Assembly: GCF_028463985.1 (NCBI RefSeq)
Contig: NZ_CP116766.1
Location: forward strand, 806,001-870,000
DNA: 64,000 nt
From: Neisseria lisongii
GTDB lineage: Bacteria > Pseudomonadota > Gammaproteobacteria > Burkholderiales > Neisseriaceae
Reading direction: 5' to 3'
Made by a program: the position numbers and the translations under genes. The notes below the pieces were generated by a model. It did not search any database, had not been told where the DNA came from, and was given only the letters and a program-made list of their open reading frames with translations. Of this stretch, positions 30,337-38,830 are shown piece after piece. How positions within the stretch are numbered: position 1 is the first letter of the stretch; every line of letters begins with the position of its first letter.

Positions 30337-31197
30337 ATGCACACCTCACGCCTGCCGTTTTTCGGCGTGGCCCGTGTCAGCGGCGATGAGCGCACCGCTT
30401 TTTTACACGGCCAACTTTCCAACCATATCGAAGCGCTGCAAGCCAACGAAGCCTGCTACGCCACCTACAACACGCCCAAAGGCCGGGTGATTGCCAATAT
30501 GCTGGTAATCAACCGTGGCGACGATTTGCTGCTGGTGATGGCCGCCGACCTGCTCGAGAGCGTTATCAAACGCCTGCGCATGTTTGTATTGCGTGCCAAA
30601 GTCGTGTTTGAACCGCTGCCCGATTTTGCCGTCGCCTGCGAATTGGACGACAAGGCCAAAGCGCAAACCGCCGCCGAACCCTGCTTCACTTTTCCCGCCG
30701 CTACGGAAAACGGCATCACCACCGTTGCCCTGCCGCACACAGGCCGTCTGAAAATCGGCTTGGCCGACGACTTGCCCGCTTACCAAGCAGACGCTGAAAA
30801 CACATGGCAACTGCACGAAATCCAAAGCGGCTACCCGTGGATCAGCGCCGCCACCAAAGAAACCGCCGTTGCCCAAATGCTCAACCAGCACACCATCGGC
30901 GGCGTTCACTTTAAAAAAGGCTGCTATCCCGGCCAAGAAATCATCGCTCGCGCCCAATACCGAGGGCAAGTCAAACGAGGCTTGGCCATCCTCTCCGGCA
31001 ATAATAACCCCGCAGCAGGAACTGCGGTCGAACACAACGGCGAAGAAGCCGGCATCATCATCAACGCCGCCCGCAACGGCGGACAAACCCTCAGCCTCGC
31101 CGTTATCAAATTCGCCGCCGCCCAAGCAGCATTAAGCGACAGCAACGGCAACCCGCTGCAAGTGGAACAACGGTTTTTCCAAATCGACAGCGAATAA
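30337..31197 (+). CDS. ygfZ: Folate-binding protein YgfZ/IBA57 family
   Basis: A 286-residue GcvT-like folate-binding protein involved in repair or assembly of iron-sulfur clusters, including that of the tRNA-modifying enzyme MiaB. The diagnostic KGCYPGQEIIARAQYRGQVKR motif with the conserved cysteine is present at about residues 199-219, and the N-terminal HGQLSNHIEAL fits. It is the last gene before the defence island. Confidence 0.92.
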   Translation: MHTSRLPFFGVARVSGDERTAFLHGQLSNHIEALQANEACYATYNTPKGRVIANMLVINRGDDLLLVMAADLLESVIKRLRMFVLRAKVVFEPLPDFAVACELDDKAKAQTAAEPCFTFPAATENGITTVALPHTGRLKIGLADDLPAYQADAENTWQLHEIQSGYPWISAATKETAVAQMLNQHTIGGVHFKKGCYPGQEIIARAQYRGQVKRGLAILSGNNNPAAGTAVEHNGEEAGIIINAARNGGQTLSLAVIKFAAAQAALSDSNGNPLQVEQRFFQIDSE

Positions 31198-31216
31198 ACC
31201 GCAAGCAATAAATAAC

Positions 31217-31263
31217 ACCATGCCGTCTGAAAACCGGTTTTCCCGATTTTCAGACGGCATGGT
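31217..31263. repeat. 47-bp DUS hairpin, left boundary repeat of the defence island
   Basis: Inverted DUS copies with a stem running from ACCATGCCGTCTGAAAA to its complement. All 47 bases are repeated exactly at 39052-39098. It follows the ygfZ stop and acts as its terminator, and marks the left edge of the A+T-rich cassette. Confidence 0.85.
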
Positions 31264-31285
31264 GCAAACATTGATTATAACTGTC

Positions 31286-31648
31286 TCAAAAATCCCCGCC
31301 CTTTTTCCAAGCCACCATCTGCCGGATTAAGTTTAACAGTTCAACCCGTTCCGGCTCGTCAAGCCGACGCAGCAAGGCTTCAAGCTGCACCGCCTGATCA
31401 CGCACCCTCGTGCTGCCTTCCTGAAGCAGATCCACCGTATCGCAATTAAAAATATCCGCCAATTCAAGCAAACGCTCCACCGTCCAACCGATACCGCCCC
31501 GCTCCAAACGGGATACCGCATCCAAACTCAAATTCAAACGCTCTGCCAATTGCTCCTGCGTCATGCCGCAGCTTTTCCGGTATTTGGCAACCGTATTGCC
31601 GATGGTTTGATTGATGGTAGCTTTCACGATATTTACCGAGTTTTCCAA
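31286..31648 (-). CDS. XRE-family helix-turn-helix regulator
   Basis: A protein of up to 120 residues with a cro/C1-type helix-turn-helix at about residues 20-75: VAKYRKSCGMTQEQLAERLNLSLDAVSRLERGGIGWTVERLLELADIFNC. The C-terminal 40 residues are helical. The longest frame starts with TTG at 31648; a GTG at 31627 gives 113 residues and is equally possible, because neither has a strong ribosome site. It is divergent from the WYL gene, with a palindrome in the gap, and may regulate the island. Confidence 0.82.
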   Translation of the reverse strand: MENSVNIVKATINQTIGNTVAKYRKSCGMTQEQLAERLNLSLDAVSRLERGGIGWTVERLLELADIFNCDTVDLLQEGSTRVRDQAVQLEALLRRLDEPERVELLNLIRQMVAWKKGGDF

Positions 31649-31690
31649 AACCCCAAATATCCGCTATTTAAACATCCAAAATAACCGACT

Positions 31691-31712
31691 AAAATTCTGT
31701 TGAAAGAATTTT
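31691..31712. promoter_or_regulatory. Palindromic candidate operator in the XRE/WYL divergent gap
   Basis: AAAATTCT at 31691-31698 and its exact complement AGAATTTT at 31705-31712 flank six bases. It lies in the A+T-rich space between the two regulators, near likely promoters, and could bind either one. Confidence 0.45.
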
Positions 31713-31840
31713 ATTCTTAAATTAAGATAGAAACACTACATAATATTCACAAAAAATTACAAAACAGCCTAAGCCTGCGACACAACCGTGCAACCCCAAA
31801 CCGTACAATTCCCCCATTCCCATTCAACACGAGGCGAATA

Positions 31841-32734
31841 ATGAAAGGCAAACACGAAAAACTGGCCTACCGGCTCACCGAAATACTCTGCAGGCTCAAC
31901 AAAGGCGAACGCCTCGATATTCAACAACTCGCCGAAGAATTCCAAACCACGCCCCGCACCATTCAGCGAGACCTCAACGAACGCCTTGACTTTCTCGCAT
32001 GGAACGAACAAGGCCCCCGCCATTACAGCCTCGACAAAGCCAAACTCGGCCACCTCTATCCGCAAGACATCGAACGCTTCGCCCGTTTTTGCAGCATTCA
32101 AGACCTACTGCCCCAAATCGACCGCCGTTTCTACCAAGAACACCTGACCCAAAGCGTACAGATTAAAGGCTTTCAATACGAAGACATTAAAGACAAGCTG
32201 CACGAGTTCCAACTCATCAACCACGCCGTAGAACACCGCAACCCGATTGAATTCCACTACCGCAAAGCCGGACAAGAAAGCGGCAAATACTACACCCTCG
32301 AACCCTACGCCCTGCTCAACCGCAACGGCATTTGGTACGTCATCGGCATCGACTGCGCAGCGGGCAAACAAAAAACCTTCTGCTTTACCCAAATGGCGGG
32401 ATTAAACCGACAAAACACCTGTTTCGAACACAACCCGGAACTGCTGCAAGCCATACAGGACAACGACAGCATTTACCACGGCAACCAAGTAGAAAGCGTC
32501 ATCATCCGCATCAGCGCCAAAGCCGCCCCCTACTTCCAACGCCGCGCCCTGCTGCCCAACCAGCAAATCTTGGAAAAACTGAACGACGGCGGCCTGCTGC
32601 TCAAATGCGAAAACGTAAACGAAATGGAAATCGTCCCCATCGTCCAATACTGGCTGCCCGATGCCACCATCATCAGCCCCGAAACATTCCAGCAGAAAAT
32701 GGAACAACGGTTGAGAAACTATTTAGGAAAGTGA
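31841..32734 (+). CDS. WYL-domain transcriptional regulator
   Basis: A 297-residue protein with an N-terminal winged helix (LTEILCRLNKGERLDIQQLAEEFQTTPRTIQRDLNERL, residues 11-50) and a WYL domain from about residue 130 (IEFHYRKAGQ, LEPYALLNRNGIWYVIGID). The C-terminal WCX-like extension ends YWLPDATIISPETFQQKMEQRL. WYL proteins are frequent regulators of anti-phage loci (BrxR, CapW) and respond to nucleic-acid ligands or phage cues. The gene is G+C-rich, unlike the genes downstream, and is followed 7 bp later by the small membrane protein gene. Confidence 0.88.
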   Translation: MKGKHEKLAYRLTEILCRLNKGERLDIQQLAEEFQTTPRTIQRDLNERLDFLAWNEQGPRHYSLDKAKLGHLYPQDIERFARFCSIQDLLPQIDRRFYQEHLTQSVQIKGFQYEDIKDKLHEFQLINHAVEHRNPIEFHYRKAGQESGKYYTLEPYALLNRNGIWYVIGIDCAAGKQKTFCFTQMAGLNRQNTCFEHNPELLQAIQDNDSIYHGNQVESVIIRISAKAAPYFQRRALLPNQQILEKLNDGGLLLKCENVNEMEIVPIVQYWLPDATIISPETFQQKMEQRLRNYLGK

Positions 32735-32741
32735 GTTAAAT

Positions 32742-33083
32742 ATGAGCGACAACATTTACCAAATCCACTACAGCGAAGCCGACCAAAATACCTATCTGAC
32801 GCTGATTCAGGAAAAACAGAGCTTTGAAATCTGGGGTATAGACTTCAGCGATATGCTTGAAGAAGTCGGTACTTTAGAAAAACTTATCGAAGCCAACCGC
32901 CTGACTTGCCGAATTTATACCAAAGGACGGCTTGTCAGCGCAGGTCTCGGTTTCCTTACCATTGGTGCCGGTATTACCGCCCTAGCCGGAATTGCTGCCC
33001 ACAATTTATTAACCTACAACCCCGACTACGAAATCTGCCGCGATATTGCCAACAATAGAATATTGGTTGAGTTTAAAAAATAA
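32742..33083 (+). CDS. Small membrane protein of the defence island
   Basis: A 113-residue protein of unknown family. The first 60 residues are soluble and acidic. A Gly/Ala-rich hydrophobic segment (about residues 65-88, LVSAGLGFLTIGAGITALAG) is followed by a short polar C-terminus. It lies 7 bp after the WYL gene and 14 bp before the AAA gene, so it is part of the operon. A membrane anchor or sensor for the AAA protein is possible, but there is no direct support. Confidence 0.7.
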   Translation: MSDNIYQIHYSEADQNTYLTLIQEKQSFEIWGIDFSDMLEEVGTLEKLIEANRLTCRIYTKGRLVSAGLGFLTIGAGITALAGIAAHNLLTYNPDYEICRDIANNRILVEFKK

Positions 33084-33097
33084 GTAGGAATGAAAAA

Positions 33098-34129
33098 ATG
33101 TTTCAAGCTAAAAAGCAATACTCAGATGATTATTCAGCTCAGGTGCTGAGTGCTCTTAAAAATGAACTTAAAAGTGAAATTAACGATATTGATATGGAAA
33201 AAGCAACTTTAAATAATCAGAAAGGAAAGCAAGCCTCTATTTCCGTTGAAGCAACCCAGCCTCAGTACAAACTTGAAGATGTTATTTTGTCTTCTGCAAC
33301 ACGCACTCAACTTGAAGAAGGAATGGCAAAATTACGATTTCATAAAATCATCTATGAAGAATGGAATTTTGCTTCTGTAGATAAACAAGGCAAATCCGTC
33401 ATACTCAATTTTTATGGCGATCCAGGCACAGGTAAAACACTGACAGCAGAAGCGTTTGCCGGAAGTTTAAATTTACCTATTATTAAATTAGGCATTGCTG
33501 AATTAGAAAGCAAATTTATGGGAGAAACATCAAAAAATATTCAAACTGTTTTCCAAAAAGCAACAGAAAGCGGAGCGATTCTATTTTTTGATGAAGCCGA
33601 TACCTTATTAGGGAAGCGATTATCGTCCGTTACACAAGGGATTGATAATGAAGTAAATTCCATGCGTTCTACCTTACTAATTGAATTAGAAAAATTTGAT
33701 GGAATTGCTATTTTTGCCACAAATTTTGCCAAAAACTATGACGAAGCATTCCGTAGCCGCATCAGCCATCATATCCATTTTGATTTACCTGATTCGGAAA
33801 ACCGTAAAGCATTATGGCAAAGAATGTTAGTTGAACAAATTCCATTAGAAGGAGAAAGAGAACAAATTATTGCAAATATTGCAGAATTAACCGAAGGTTT
33901 TTCTGGTAGAGAAATTCGTACTTGTATGCGTTTAGTTTTGCCTAAAGCGTTACTAGAAGCAGAAAAAGCTCAAGTAGCTCCGAAAGTAACATTAGAACAG
34001 TTACAAGCGGTTATTTCTCAAGTAAAACTTGCCAAGCAAGAAGTAGCAAGTAATCGTAATCGCCGTTCTCGCTCTGAAACTTTGGAAGAAGTAAACACAG
34101 CAAGAACATTATTGGGTATTTCAGAGTAA
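33098..34129 (+). CDS. AAA+ ATPase of the defence island
   Basis: A 343-residue single-domain classical AAA protein. Walker A is GDPGTGKT (residues 107-114), Walker B is ILFFDEAD (161-168), sensor 1 is in IFATNFAKN (205-213), and arginine fingers are in FRSRISHHIHFDLPD (about 218-232). SKFMGETSKNIQTVFQKA is the pore/second-region segment and LTEGFSGREIRTCMR is sensor 2. The first 90 residues are a charged, helical N-domain. Codon use is clearly A+T-rich. It should form a hexamer and remodel a partner, probably the next gene's product. It resembles FtsH/spastin-type ATPases in sequence but has no protease. Confidence 0.88.
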   Translation: MFQAKKQYSDDYSAQVLSALKNELKSEINDIDMEKATLNNQKGKQASISVEATQPQYKLEDVILSSATRTQLEEGMAKLRFHKIIYEEWNFASVDKQGKSVILNFYGDPGTGKTLTAEAFAGSLNLPIIKLGIAELESKFMGETSKNIQTVFQKATESGAILFFDEADTLLGKRLSSVTQGIDNEVNSMRSTLLIELEKFDGIAIFATNFAKNYDEAFRSRISHHIHFDLPDSENRKALWQRMLVEQIPLEGEREQIIANIAELTEGFSGREIRTCMRLVLPKALLEAEKAQVAPKVTLEQLQAVISQVKLAKQEVASNRNRRSRSETLEEVNTARTLLGISE

Positions 34130-34152
34130 TGTAATTAATAAGGAAATTAAAA

Positions 34153-35418
34153 ATGGGATTTTTTTCATCTCTTTGGGAAGGTGTGAAAAGTGTTGCCTCT
34201 TCTGTTTGGGAAGGTGCAAAAAAAGTTGCTAAAACTGTTGTTAATACAGCGGTTGAATGGGGCGGAAAAATTGTTGGCTCAGTCAAAAAAGTATATAACG
34301 CCGTAAAACCTTATTTACAACCTATTAAAAAAGCCGTGTTAGCTGCTACTGCTAAAATCAGTACAGTTTTTCCATGGGCTGCTACGGTAGGAACGGTTAT
34401 TGCGAAAGGCTTGGATTGGTTAGACAAAATCGGTAATAGCCCTTTAGCTAAAAAAGTAGGCAAAGCAATAGAATGGGCTTTAGAGAAAGCCAAGTTCATT
34501 AAAGAAACTTTTTTCAATAAGGAAGAAGAAAATCAAGCTGTTACACGGCAAAAAGATTTGCATGAAGCAATGGGCTTCATGCAAACTGAAGAACAACGCC
34601 GATCCATTCGTTTTGCACAACTGATCAATGAATATATTTTGGTAAGAACCCGTATTCAAGAAGCATTAGATAGCTTTGAAATCAGCAATTCAAATAATTT
34701 CGATCATTATCTGCGATTACGTGCTACACAAAAATTATTGAAGATTACGGAACGGCGGTTAGAAAAAGCCCAAGATTTAAGTGAAATTTCGCATGATGAT
34801 TTATTCTTAATCGAAACCGGTAATAAATTATTAGAAACAAACCCTTATTTGACTGAGGAGGAAACCATCCGCTTGGATAAACTTATCCAACAACGTTATG
34901 GTAAAGCATTATTACCTTTTGTATTTGAAGAACTTATTTTTTCTTGGAATATCAACCTAGAAGATATGCAAGATAAATGGAATAAACTAAATACGGAACT
35001 ATCAAAATTACAACGTGAACTGACTCAACTTCAGGTAAAAAAGAAAATTGAAGATCTTTCAGCCACAGAACAACAACGCTTTAATTATTTAAATGAGGAG
35101 GTTAAAGAGCTTGGCGCAGATTTACGTGAGCAAGCAGGCAAAAATCGCACTATGCAAGATTATATTTATGCAGCAGAAGGATTCTTGCAAGTATTAGAAA
35201 AAACAGAACAGCAATGGATAGATGAAGATAGAGAATGGGTTCTTGAGGAAAGTGAAGAAGTAGGAATGTTGTTGATTGAATGTGTCGAAGGCAAACGTTC
35301 TTGGGATAGCCTGACAGATGAACAACAATCGCTGATTTCTGACTTTGCCAATGTATTTATGGAAGACAGCAAACGTCGAACAAAAGAAGTCGCCAACGAA
35401 GAAATTGAGGTAGCATAA
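34153..35418 (+). CDS. Amphipathic/coiled-coil protein, candidate effector
   Basis: A 421-residue protein with no family I recognise. The first 100 residues are repetitive and amphipathic, rich in Lys, Ala, Val and Trp (SLWEGVKSVASSVWEGAKK, then VVNTAVEWGGKIVGSVKKV), resembling membrane-active helices. A hydrophobic part at about residues 72-92 follows. From residue 130 to the end it is a long charged coiled coil (LNTELSKLQRELTQLQVKKK). The C-terminus is very acidic. It sits between the AAA gene and the motor genes; its TAA overlaps the next ATG (TAATG). A membrane-disrupting effector or an adaptor linking ATPase and motor are both possible. Confidence 0.72.
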   Translation: MGFFSSLWEGVKSVASSVWEGAKKVAKTVVNTAVEWGGKIVGSVKKVYNAVKPYLQPIKKAVLAATAKISTVFPWAATVGTVIAKGLDWLDKIGNSPLAKKVGKAIEWALEKAKFIKETFFNKEEENQAVTRQKDLHEAMGFMQTEEQRRSIRFAQLINEYILVRTRIQEALDSFEISNSNNFDHYLRLRATQKLLKITERRLEKAQDLSEISHDDLFLIETGNKLLETNPYLTEEETIRLDKLIQQRYGKALLPFVFEELIFSWNINLEDMQDKWNKLNTELSKLQRELTQLQVKKKIEDLSATEQQRFNYLNEEVKELGADLREQAGKNRTMQDYIYAAEGFLQVLEKTEQQWIDEDREWVLEESEEVGMLLIECVEGKRSWDSLTDEQQSLISDFANVFMEDSKRRTKEVANEEIEVA

Positions 35419-37361
35419 TGTTTATTTTAGATATTTTAAAATTCTTAAGCCCTTACTCAGGAAAAATTGAAGCTTTACCGATTTTCTTTTTTATTCTGAT
35501 TATATTTTTATTCATTTTTACATGGAAAAACCTATCCAAAAATGCTACACAAGAAAACTGGGAAGCAAATTGGGATAATAAAAAACTGGATATTGAGCAA
35601 GGTACGATATCCGAACTCAGTTCCAGCGTTGAAACCAAATCAGAATATATTGCGGACACTATGCCCGGTATCATTTTAATTATTGGTTTATTGGGAACAT
35701 TTATCGGTTTGGGTTTAGCACTTGATAAAGCTTCAAATATCCTTAGTAGTGCCGATATGAATAATATCGATGGTTCAATGGGACAATTAATGCAAATGAT
35801 GGAAGGTTTGGGAACAAAATTTAAAACTTCCACCTGGGGCTTAATTGCATTTTTGGCATTAAAACTGATTTCTTCAAAAAATAACTATGAAGAACGAAGA
35901 TTAAATTGGACTTTGTCCAAAGTAAAATCCATTTTAGATAAAAAGAGACAAGAATCTGGTTCTGCGTCGGATAAAAAACAAGAGGATTTATTACTGTCCA
36001 TCGCTCAATTAACGAACAAATTGGAAAAATCTCAAGAAGAAAACCGTAAATCAAATGAGCATTCTTTGGAAAATGTAAGCAGAAAACAAGCAGAGACAAT
36101 AAATATCAGCCTCAGTGCTATTCAGGAAGTAGCTGGTTCGGCTCATAAGCAATTATTAAATTCATTAAATGATTTATTTAATAAACTACTGATGAATCAG
36201 GAGCAAATCAGCCAACGCAATATGACTTTGCTTGAACATATTTCAAAAAAGCAAGCCGAGCTACTCAATCAGCAGCACCTTGAGTTTAAAGACACAACAA
36301 ATATGATGTCGAATACTATTTCACAAACCATTGATCTTTCATTTAATAAATTGTTGGCACAACAAACTGAGCATTCAGAAGGCAACCAAGAAAATTTTAA
36401 AGAATTAGCTCAAAAAATTTGTACTTCCATTCAAATCCAACAAGAACATATCGTTGCCGCAATGGAGAAAAATAGTGCCTTCCTAGACAAAACAGCCCAA
36501 GAAAGTGAAAAAACCCGTGATGCGATGGATAACTTTGTTAATCGTAGCTTGGAAACAATTAACAGTCTCAAAGAATCAGCCTCAGGAATGTCTCAAGCCG
36601 CAAAAGATATGGGGGGATCCGCAGCGAAACTCCAAACAGTTATTGACTCTCTTGCAGTTGAAATGAACAATTTGATGTCTCAAATGAAAGAAGATTTGGG
36701 TAACACCATCAGTAATATGGATAAAAGCTTTATTACAAATATGGAGAAAATGACCCAAGATCTCAACACAACTATTGGAGATATGAGCGAAAGCTTCAAA
36801 CAAAATATGACAGAAATGTCAGCAGGTTTAGGGCAAGCAACCACTGATATTTCGAATGCTGTAAATCAACTATCCGGTTCAGTTAATAACACGATGACCA
36901 ATGTCAGCAATACAATTAACGAATCAATGGAATTACAAAAAAAATCTCAAGAGGTGTTCACCGCAACAAGTGATAATTTGAATGAGCAAATTTGTGCAAT
37001 GACCAATCTAACTAATAAATTGAGTGAAGATATTAACAAAGGGCTTACTGCTATATCTCACAGCAACAGATCAATGGTGTCATTAGACAAACGTTATAAT
37101 GCAACATCAGATCAAATTGAAGCCTTGGTTACCTCAATACAACATATTGTTGAAAATAATCAATCTCTCCAACCTGTATTAGCAGAAATTTTACAGAAAA
37201 TGTCCAACACCAATCAATTACATGACTTTTTAAATAGGATTTCCCAATCATGCGAAAAATTAGAAATGCTGAATCTCATTCTTAATGAGCAACAAAAACA
37301 AACAAAAATTCAATCCAATTTGAACTTGACCCCAAATAGTGAGGGATTTAATGAAAGATAA
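35418..37361 (+). CDS. ZorA-like MotA/ExbB/TolQ-family motor protein with long coiled-coil tail
   Basis: A 647-residue protein. Membrane segments lie at about residues 19-36, 81-101 and 138-152, with the MotA/TolQ-type core MPGIILIIGLLGTFIGLGLALDKAS and STWGLIAFLALKLISS. The remaining ~490 residues are a Gln/Asn/Ser-rich coiled coil with repeating MSQMKEDLGNTISNMDKSF and MTQDLNTTIGDMSESFKQNM units. This matches ZorA of Zorya systems: a three-helix motor subunit with a long cytoplasmic tail, five copies of which surround two ZorB. No enzyme domain is seen. Start overlaps the previous gene by one base, and its end overlaps the ZorB-like gene by 11 bp. Confidence 0.85.
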   Translation: MFILDILKFLSPYSGKIEALPIFFFILIIFLFIFTWKNLSKNATQENWEANWDNKKLDIEQGTISELSSSVETKSEYIADTMPGIILIIGLLGTFIGLGLALDKASNILSSADMNNIDGSMGQLMQMMEGLGTKFKTSTWGLIAFLALKLISSKNNYEERRLNWTLSKVKSILDKKRQESGSASDKKQEDLLLSIAQLTNKLEKSQEENRKSNEHSLENVSRKQAETINISLSAIQEVAGSAHKQLLNSLNDLFNKLLMNQEQISQRNMTLLEHISKKQAELLNQQHLEFKDTTNMMSNTISQTIDLSFNKLLAQQTEHSEGNQENFKELAQKICTSIQIQQEHIVAAMEKNSAFLDKTAQESEKTRDAMDNFVNRSLETINSLKESASGMSQAAKDMGGSAAKLQTVIDSLAVEMNNLMSQMKEDLGNTISNMDKSFITNMEKMTQDLNTTIGDMSESFKQNMTEMSAGLGQATTDISNAVNQLSGSVNNTMTNVSNTINESMELQKKSQEVFTATSDNLNEQICAMTNLTNKLSEDINKGLTAISHSNRSMVSLDKRYNATSDQIEALVTSIQHIVENNQSLQPVLAEILQKMSNTNQLHDFLNRISQSCEKLEMLNLILNEQQKQTKIQSNLNLTPNSEGFNER

Positions 37362-37995
37362 ACCAAATGAATGGGTTTCGATTTCTGATTTGATGTCCGG
37401 AGTAATGGCTATTGTTATGCTGCTGTTAGTAGTATCGGTATTACAAAAAACATATTCCGAATTCAAGCATAAACAGGAATCGCAGCAAGGAGAATTTGCA
37501 CAGCGGAAAAAAATGACAGAGATGTTATCAAACCTGAAACAATCTATTTCCGAACAAGGTGCTTCTGAATTGGTTGACTTCAATATTGCTGACTCAAGAA
37601 TTATTCTGAAAGACGGCGTATTTCAAAAAGGAAGTGCCTGCATTACCCCCCTTGCTCAAAAAGCGTTATCCCGTATTGAAGATAAAGTTATTGAGCATAT
37701 AAAAAATGCACCTAATCATGAAATTTTTGTGGAAGGATATACAGATAGCGACCCTGTTTCTACTCCTGTAACAAATTTTGCACAATACTGTACCGTTTAT
37801 GATGATAACTATACCCTATCAGCAGCCAGAGCAAGAGAAGCACGGAAACTGATTATTGGTAATTTATCAGGTGAAGATGCTAAAAAAATTATTGTTGCAG
37901 GCTATGGTGATTCCAGATTATTACCTAATATCCCAAGCACGGACTCAAGAAATAGGCGAGTAGAAATCCGATTTATTATCAATCAATCTAGCTAA
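37351..37995 (+). CDS. ZorB-like MotB/OmpA-domain stator protein
   Basis: A 214-residue inner-membrane protein. The N-terminus is cytoplasmic, then a single membrane helix SISDLMSGVMAIVMLLLVVS carries Asp13 in the position of the proton-conducting Asp of MotB and ZorB. A linker follows, and the C-terminal OmpA-like peptidoglycan-binding domain contains EIFVEGYTDSDPV, LSAARAREARKLI and VAGYGDSRLL, ending NRRVEIRFI. The ATG at 37351 was chosen because GAGGG precedes it; a GTG 12 bp upstream is possible. With the ZorA-like protein it should form a proton-driven motor anchored to the cell wall. Confidence 0.88.
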   Translation: MKDKPNEWVSISDLMSGVMAIVMLLLVVSVLQKTYSEFKHKQESQQGEFAQRKKMTEMLSNLKQSISEQGASELVDFNIADSRIILKDGVFQKGSACITPLAQKALSRIEDKVIEHIKNAPNHEIFVEGYTDSDPVSTPVTNFAQYCTVYDDNYTLSAARAREARKLIIGNLSGEDAKKIIVAGYGDSRLLPNIPSTDSRNRRVEIRFIINQSS

Positions 37996-38000
37996 AAGTT

Positions 38001-38035
38001 ATTGTGGTGTAATTCATTAGAAATTACGCCACAAT
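38001..38035 (+). terminator. Strong hairpin after the ZorB-like gene
   Basis: ATTGTGGTGTAATT pairs with AATTACGCCACAAT across seven bases (14-bp stem, one G-T pair), 6 bp after the stop codon. It is not built from a DUS, unlike almost all other terminators here, and separates the motor genes from the HEPN gene. Confidence 0.6.
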
Positions 38036-38069
38036 ATCAATTTCCCTATCTGTTATAGGAATAACTATT

Positions 38070-38819
38070 ATGCCCACTATTCAAACTTTAAACACTCATT
38101 ATCTTGAGAACCGAAACGCTTACCCCGAACCGTTCCGCCTGCGTATCCACCGTTCATTGAGTTGGTTGAAACGTGCGGAAATGATGTTGGCAGACGGATA
38201 TGATGAGCTTGATCGGCAACTGAAACAAAGTCGTTTACCTGAATCGGCTTGGGTAGCATTAGAAAATACAAAATCTGATTTGGATTTTGGTTTTGTCTCG
38301 TTATGGATTGCTTTTAATGCTGCGTATGCTTATGAATTAGAAAGCGCTAATTTACTGCATGATAAGGCTTCTTTTCGGGAATTTATTACCACCGTTTGCA
38401 GTTTGGATCGGGAAAAGCAGATTTATAATTTGGTCTGGCGGGTTTATTCTTCCGATATTCAGGCATTGTTAAAAAATCAATTTGTGTTTCAACCGTTTTG
38501 GGATTTTCACAATAAAAAGATTACGGAAGCTGTATTTCAGGAAAAATTTGATGCAGCACTGAAATCCGTCAATCGTGCTTTAGCTGCTCAAGATACAGAT
38601 CAACTGCTGATGATTGTTTTCGACCGTCTCTACACGCTGCGTAACCAACTGATTCACGGCGGGGCGACTTGGCACAGCAGTGCCAACCGCAAGCAGTTGC
38701 AGTCGGCGTGTGCTTTTTTGATGAAACTGCTTCCGCTGTTTTTAATGGTGATGATGGAAAATCCGAATTTGAAACTTTGGGGTAAGCCGTTTTATCCGTA
38801 TGTTCGTAATGATCAATAG
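38070..38819 (+). CDS. HEPN-family protein, candidate RNase effector
   Basis: A 249-residue, mostly helical protein. Near residue 186 it has LYTLRNQLIHGGATW, with Arg191 and His196 in the R-x4-H spacing that defines catalytic HEPN ribonucleases. The N-terminal half (LDFGFVSLWIAFNAAYAYELE) also resembles the Apea/MAE-type HEPN layout. HEPN RNases act as abortive-infection effectors or toxins in many defence loci. It follows the motor genes after a hairpin, and is itself followed 11 bp later by a zinc-ribbon gene. Base composition is intermediate between the A+T-rich core and the host. Confidence 0.72.
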   Translation: MPTIQTLNTHYLENRNAYPEPFRLRIHRSLSWLKRAEMMLADGYDELDRQLKQSRLPESAWVALENTKSDLDFGFVSLWIAFNAAYAYELESANLLHDKASFREFITTVCSLDREKQIYNLVWRVYSSDIQALLKNQFVFQPFWDFHNKKITEAVFQEKFDAALKSVNRALAAQDTDQLLMIVFDRLYTLRNQLIHGGATWHSSANRKQLQSACAFLMKLLPLFLMVMMENPNLKLWGKPFYPYVRNDQ

Positions 38820-38830
38820 GAGTGGTTGAT

